Assembly (NCBI GenBank): GCA_020073205.1
Contig: JAIQFR010000040.1
Location: forward strand, 1-35,375
DNA length: 35,375 bases
Direction of reading: 5' to 3'
From: Terriglobia bacterium
Lineage (GTDB): Bacteria > Acidobacteriota > Polarisedimenticolia > Polarisedimenticolales > JAIQFR01
Position numbers and translations under genes: made by a program. The notes beneath the pieces were generated by a model. The model saw only the letters and a program-made list of their open reading frames with translations, was not told the DNA's origin and ran no database searches. This document shows, piece after piece, positions 31,841-35,375 of the stretch. Every line of letters begins with the position of its first letter. Position 1 is the first letter of the stretch.

Positions 31841-33810
31841 ACGCCGCGCGGCGGGTTTCGCCCCCAGGCCGCATCGAGCGGAAGGCGCTCGACGCGTCGC
31901 GAGACGCCGTCCTCGCACGCATGCTCGAGGAGGAGCGGGTCCAGTCGCGCCTGTGGGACGCGGCGCTCCTGAGGCGCCTCGCCCGCTACCTCGCGCCGCA
32001 CCCCGGCCTCGCCGCCATCGCCGTGACCCTCGCGGTGATCGAGGCGATCACGATGACCCTGCCCGGGTACACGGTCGGCCTCGCCGTGGACCGGATCGTC
32101 GGCGTCCCCCGCCCCGCCCACCTGCTCGACGCCGTCGCGGGACCCGTGGGCCGTTGGCTCGCCGCTCACGTCGGGGTCTTGAAGGGTACGGCCGCCGGCG
32201 CCGTGGCCCTTCCGAGCACCCTCGCCCTCGTCGCCGGCTACGGCGCGGTGCTGTTCGGAGTCTGGCTCGCGCGCTGGGCGATCGCCGTGACGACGTCGTA
32301 TCTGGTCCAGACGCTCGGCCAGACCGTCGTCCACGACCTCAGGGTGGACGTGTTCGGGCACGTGGTGAGCATGGACGCCCGGTTCTTCCAGGAGAACCCC
32401 GTCGGACGCCTGGTCAACCGGACGACGTTCGATGTCCAGGCGCTCGCCGAGCTGTTCTCGGACGTCTTCGCCCAGGGGCTGCGCGACCTCTTCTTCGTGA
32501 TCGTCCTCGCGGGGGTGATGATCGCGCTCGACCCCCGGCTGGCGCTGATGCTGATCGCCACCTTTCCGCTGCTCGCCGGCGTCGGTTACCTCTACCGCGT
32601 CTTCGGCCGCGACGCGCTGCGCACCAACGCCGCGGTCCAGTCGCGCATGAACGCCTGGCTCGCCGAGAACCTCGCCGGCATGCGCGAGAACCACCTCTAC
32701 CGCACCGAGGACCGGCGGCGCGCCGAGTTCCGCGGGCTGACGCTCGCCCACCAGGCCTCGATCACTCGCGCCGTCCAGGCGTGGGGCTTCCTGCGCCCCG
32801 CGATGCTGCTGACCGCCGCGGGCGCGACCGCGCTCGTGCTCACCTCGGGCGCCACCCGCGTCGCCCTGGGCACCCTCACGGTTGGCGTGCTCCTGACGTT
32901 CCTGCAGTACACGACGCGCCTCTGGGTGCCCGTGCGCAACCTGACGGAGAAGTTCAGCGTGATCCAGGCCGCGCTGACCTCGGGCGAGCGGATCGTCGAC
33001 GTGCTCGACGCGAGGGCGGGCATCACCGACCTGACCGGCGCCGATCCGTCGCTCCGCGTTCGCGACGGTCGCATCGAGTTCCGCGACGTGACCTTCCGCT
33101 ATCCCGGCAAGAACGAGGACGCCCTCGCCGGCCTCTCGTTCGCGGCGCCCAAGGGGCAGATGCTCGCCCTCGTCGGCGACACCGGCGCCGGCAAGACGAC
33201 CATCGCCCGGCTGATCTCCCGCTTCTACGACCCGACGAGCGGCGGCGTCCTCGTCGACGGGCGGGACGTCCGCGACTACCGGCTGCGGAACCTCCGCTCC
33301 GGGATCGCCATCGTGCCGCAGGAGGTCGTCGTCTTCGCCGGGACCGTGCGCGAGAACGTCACCCTCGGCCTCGACCTGCCCGACGACCGCGTCCGGCGGT
33401 GCGCGAGCGCGGCGGCGATGGACCAGCTGCTCGCCCGGCTCCCGGAGGGCCTCGACACCCCGCTGGAGGAAGGCGGTCGCACCCTCTCGAGCGGCGAGCG
33501 GCAGCTGATCAGCTTCGCTCGCGCGCTCGCCGCCGACCCGCCGGTTCTCGTGCTCGACGAGGCGACCGCCAACATCGACACCGAGACCGAGCTCCTGATC
33601 CAGCGCGCCCTCGGGAACCTCACCGCCGGCCGCACCAGCGTCGTGATCGCCCACCGCCTGAGCACGATCCGCGACGCCGGCCAGATCCTCGTGCTGCGCC
33701 GCGGCCGAGTCGTCGAGCGCGGGTCGCACGAGGAGCTGCTGGCGCAGAACGGAGAGTACGCGCGCCTCTACCGGCTGCACCTCTCGCGGGGCGGCACCGA
33801 GCCGCGTTGA
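31837..33810 (+). CDS. ABC exporter subunit B (catalytic ATP site)
   Basis: A 657-aa partner of the preceding protein, starting with GTG inside the GTGA overlap, so its translation is coupled. It has a long N-terminal extension of about 60 residues before the six-helix domain. In the ATPase domain, Walker A is GDTGAGKT (about 446), the Q-loop region is AIVPQEVVVF, the signature is LSSGERQL (about 549) and Walker B is VLVLDEATANID with the catalytic Glu. H-loop: VVIAHRLSTI. Together the two would form a heterodimeric type IV exporter in the inner membrane. It has no C39 peptidase domain, so it is not an obvious processing transporter for the RiPP peptides 25 kb away. Confidence 0.9.
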   Translation: MNAARRVSPPGRIERKALDASRDAVLARMLEEERVQSRLWDAALLRRLARYLAPHPGLAAIAVTLAVIEAITMTLPGYTVGLAVDRIVGVPRPAHLLDAVAGPVGRWLAAHVGVLKGTAAGAVALPSTLALVAGYGAVLFGVWLARWAIAVTTSYLVQTLGQTVVHDLRVDVFGHVVSMDARFFQENPVGRLVNRTTFDVQALAELFSDVFAQGLRDLFFVIVLAGVMIALDPRLALMLIATFPLLAGVGYLYRVFGRDALRTNAAVQSRMNAWLAENLAGMRENHLYRTEDRRRAEFRGLTLAHQASITRAVQAWGFLRPAMLLTAAGATALVLTSGATRVALGTLTVGVLLTFLQYTTRLWVPVRNLTEKFSVIQAALTSGERIVDVLDARAGITDLTGADPSLRVRDGRIEFRDVTFRYPGKNEDALAGLSFAAPKGQMLALVGDTGAGKTTIARLISRFYDPTSGGVLVDGRDVRDYRLRNLRSGIAIVPQEVVVFAGTVRENVTLGLDLPDDRVRRCASAAAMDQLLARLPEGLDTPLEEGGRTLSSGERQLISFARALAADPPVLVLDEATANIDTETELLIQRALGNLTAGRTSVVIAHRLSTIRDAGQILVLRRGRVVERGSHEELLAQNGEYARLYRLHLSRGGTEPR

Positions 33811-33835
33811 TCGCCTCACCCCTGGCCCCGGCCTT

Positions 33836-34252
33836 CTACTCGTCCGGCGTTCGTGCCACCTTCTTGGCCCCGCGCACGGCCACCCCGCGCGGGCTCTTCC
33901 TGGCGCTCATCGCCTTCGGCCGTGCGTGCCGGGGTTGATAGATGCCGAGTTTCCCGCCCCCCGGCAGGGTCAGCTGCGTGAGCAAACCCCAGCCCTGATT
34001 CCGCACTGCGCCGCACCGGATACCGCGCTTTCGCATCGCGACGGTCAGGGCCCGCACGTCGTCGCACATGAGAAAGAACTCGTGCACGTCGTTCCGGTCG
34101 GACGGATGGACGGCCACCTCCGCGGGAGGCAATCCGAAGACCAGCCAGCCCTCCCCGACGTCCACATGGGGCAGCCCGAGCGCGTCGCGCAGAAAGGCCC
34201 GGTCGGCGTCAGGCTTCTTGCTGTAGATGATCGAATGCGCACCGATGATCAT
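33836..34252 (-). CDS. VOC (glyoxalase/bleomycin-resistance) superfamily protein
   Basis: A 138-aa single VOC domain: GAHSIIYSKKPDADRAFLRD, LGLPHVDVGEGWLVFGLPPAE, HEFFLMCDDVRALTVAMRKRG and LPGGGKLGIYQPRH. Likely metal positions are His6, His57 or nearby residues, and a Gln/Glu in the last strand, but the set is not clear. The function may be a small-molecule lyase, dioxygenase or binding protein. A basic tail of about 25 residues (ARPKAMSARKSPRG...) extends past the domain. GGAGGA precedes the ATG. It converges with the ABC operon. Confidence 0.8.
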   Translation of the reverse strand: MIIGAHSIIYSKKPDADRAFLRDALGLPHVDVGEGWLVFGLPPAEVAVHPSDRNDVHEFFLMCDDVRALTVAMRKRGIRCGAVRNQGWGLLTQLTLPGGGKLGIYQPRHARPKAMSARKSPRGVAVRGAKKVARTPDE

Positions 34253-34311
34253 GATCGAGTGTCCTCCGTGCTCCGTGCCGACGGGACAGCCGCGTCATCC
34301 GGGCGGATTCC

Positions 34312-35181
34312 TCAGGGGCAGGCCGCGGCGTGGCGCTCGGCCCCGCCGCTCACGGACCCGTAGGTCCCCTTTCCGCAACCGTTGCCGCCGCGGACGAGGT
34401 AGTAGTACCCCGAATTCGAATCGGGTTCGCTCGCGTCGGTGGCCGTTCCGCCAGCGACGCCCGAAACCATGCAGCTCTCGGCCGCACGACCGCCGACGGG
34501 GAGCTGCGCGAGGTCGCCCCGCAGGACGTCGTAGACCGTGCCCGGACCCGCCTGAGCCGAGAGCGGGTTCCAGCCGACGGTGGACTTGTCGACGAAACTC
34601 AGCCCGTCCACCTCGGACGGCGCGGCCCAGGCCGTCGCATCCGTCGGCGCGCAGTCGCACGCATCGCCGACGCCATCGAGATCGGCGTCCTCCTGTCCCG
34701 GGTTGGACACGTTCGGGCAGTTGTCCGACGCGCTTTGGGCGCAGTCGCCGTCCGGGTCGTCGAGAACGAAGTAGCGTCCCCCGGAGGACACGGGATGGGC
34801 GATGCCGCCGCCGAACACGAGCATCGCCGTGCCGGTCCAAACGGCGGAATGGTTCGAGCGGGCAAAAGGGGCCCCGATGCGGGACGTCGCCGTCCAAGCG
34901 TTGCTGGCGGGGTCATAGCGCCCGCCCGTGTCGAGCAGGCCCTGGGCGGAAAACCCACCCCAGACCACCATGAGGTTTCCCGTCCAGATCGCCGTGCCGT
35001 TGTCCCGGCCGGAAGGCGCTCCGTCCGCCTGCACCGGCTGCCAGGTATCGGTGGCCGGGTCGTACCGGCCACCGTCGGCGGGGTAGTAGAGGTTCTGCCG
35101 GCCTCCCCAGACGATCAGCTCTGGGCCGTTCGAGACCGAAAAGGCCGCGCTGCGGGGGGAAGGGGCGCCCGAGAGCGTCAT
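34312..35181 (-). pseudogene. Kelch-repeat protein, 5'-truncated fragment with TSP3 and fibronectin-like tail
   Basis: 289 codons remain. The frame starts in mid-repeat (MTLSGAPSPRSAAFS, the end of one unit), followed by three VWGG/VFGG repeats, a TSP3-like segment (ASDNCPNVSNPGQEDADLDGVGDACDC) and a C-terminal domain (VGWNPLSAQAGPGTVYDVLRGDL, GYYYLVRGGNGCG). The signal peptide, SurA-like domain and about 11 repeats of its relatives are missing. A TGA codon stands two codons before the first Met and there is no ribosome site. It is likely a broken gene or the product of a false join at about 35182. Confidence 0.7.
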
Positions 35182-35183
35182 CG

Positions 35184-35375
35184 GCGCTCACCAACGTGGG
35201 ACGCAAGACTGTTTCGCAGCTCGAGTTCGGCACGTCTTCGATCCCCCGCACCCTGGTGGCATATATACAGGCCAAAGTCGGCGAACCCACATCGGTCAAT
35301 CCTTCGGCGCGAATGCCTCAGTATCACTTCGAGACCGGAGACCTGGAGGCCGTGACGACCGCTTTGCTCAGCATG
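35184..35375 (+). CDS. c-type cytochrome domain, 5'-truncated and running off the window
   Basis: From about 35184 the plus strand reads ALTNVGRKTVSQLEFG, then IPRTLVAYIQAK, NPSARMPQYHF and DLEAVTTALLSM, with no stop to the window end. This is the pattern of the C-terminal half of a cytochrome c domain: (D)LTNVGRK, then the axial Met in ARMPQY and a final helix. The CxxCH heme site that should precede it is absent, because upstream sequence belongs to the opposing kelch fragment. A GTG at 35196 could start translation but would leave this domain without its heme motif. More cytochrome domains may follow beyond the window. Confidence 0.65.

Noticed and set aside
29990-33810. ABC exporter as the RiPP transporter and leader protease
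   Set aside because: It is about 23 kb away with unrelated genes between, and neither subunit has an N-terminal C39 peptidase domain.
31768-33819. 683-codon minus-strand frame opposite ABC subunit B
   Set aside because: Antisense shadow of a gene with all ABC motifs.

Overview
The window is about 35.4 kb of high-GC DNA (roughly two-thirds G+C), densely coded on both strands, with no tRNA, rRNA, CRISPR array or insertion sequence that I can see. The large secreted proteins (a SurA-like N-terminal domain followed by kelch-type repeats), the eukaryotic-type citrate synthase and the TTGACW-N17-TACNTA promoters suggest an uncultured soil or sediment bacterium, perhaps of the Acidobacteriota (Thermoanaerobaculia-like). 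That placement is inference from protein style, not a phylogenetic result.

Layout. 1-3.0 kb: a minus-strand TCA-cycle operon, isocitrate dehydrogenase - citrate synthase - malate dehydrogenase (the last cut by the window edge). 3.1-7.1 kb: a compact plus-strand RiPP-type cluster. It has three stand-alone SpaB_C / thiopeptide-type proteins, a SAM methyltransferase and two unannotated precursor peptides (48 and 50 aa). The peptides share a leader ending in Gly-Gly and the core motif CxxSSSTSPLCTC. No dehydratase, YcaO or LanC is present. 7.2-10.9 kb: an HTH_42 (AlkZ-like) protein, two small secreted proteins and a TonB_C-gluzincin fusion. 10.9-20.4 kb, minus strand: two tandem paralogous kelch-repeat surface proteins with 14 repeats each. 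One is followed by a TPR protein; the other ends in a dockerin and is followed by a cohesin-like lipoprotein.

20.6-24.4 kb: a nitronate monooxygenase, a small translationally coupled XRE-regulator unit and a secreted Ig-like protein. 24.6-26.8 kb: a sigma-54 activator with two PAS domains and a cysteine cluster. Its promoter shares an upstream element with the TCA operon promoter. 26.8-29.8 kb: a nitrilase-family amidase, an SRAP DNA-crosslink protein and a PRMT-like methyltransferase. 29.9-33.8 kb: a heterodimeric ABC exporter. 33.8-35.4 kb: a VOC protein, a kelch fragment and the C-terminal part of a c-type cytochrome. The last two are head-to-head and both lack their 5' ends, meeting at one junction near 35,182.

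The item most likely to be a new system is the RiPP cluster. Each precursor gene has its own TTGAC promoter about 85-90 bp upstream. Two of the SpaB_C-like enzymes keep the residues expected for glutamate elimination, while the third has lost two of them and may do different chemistry. Second in interest are the cohesin-dockerin pair and the shared upstream promoter element.
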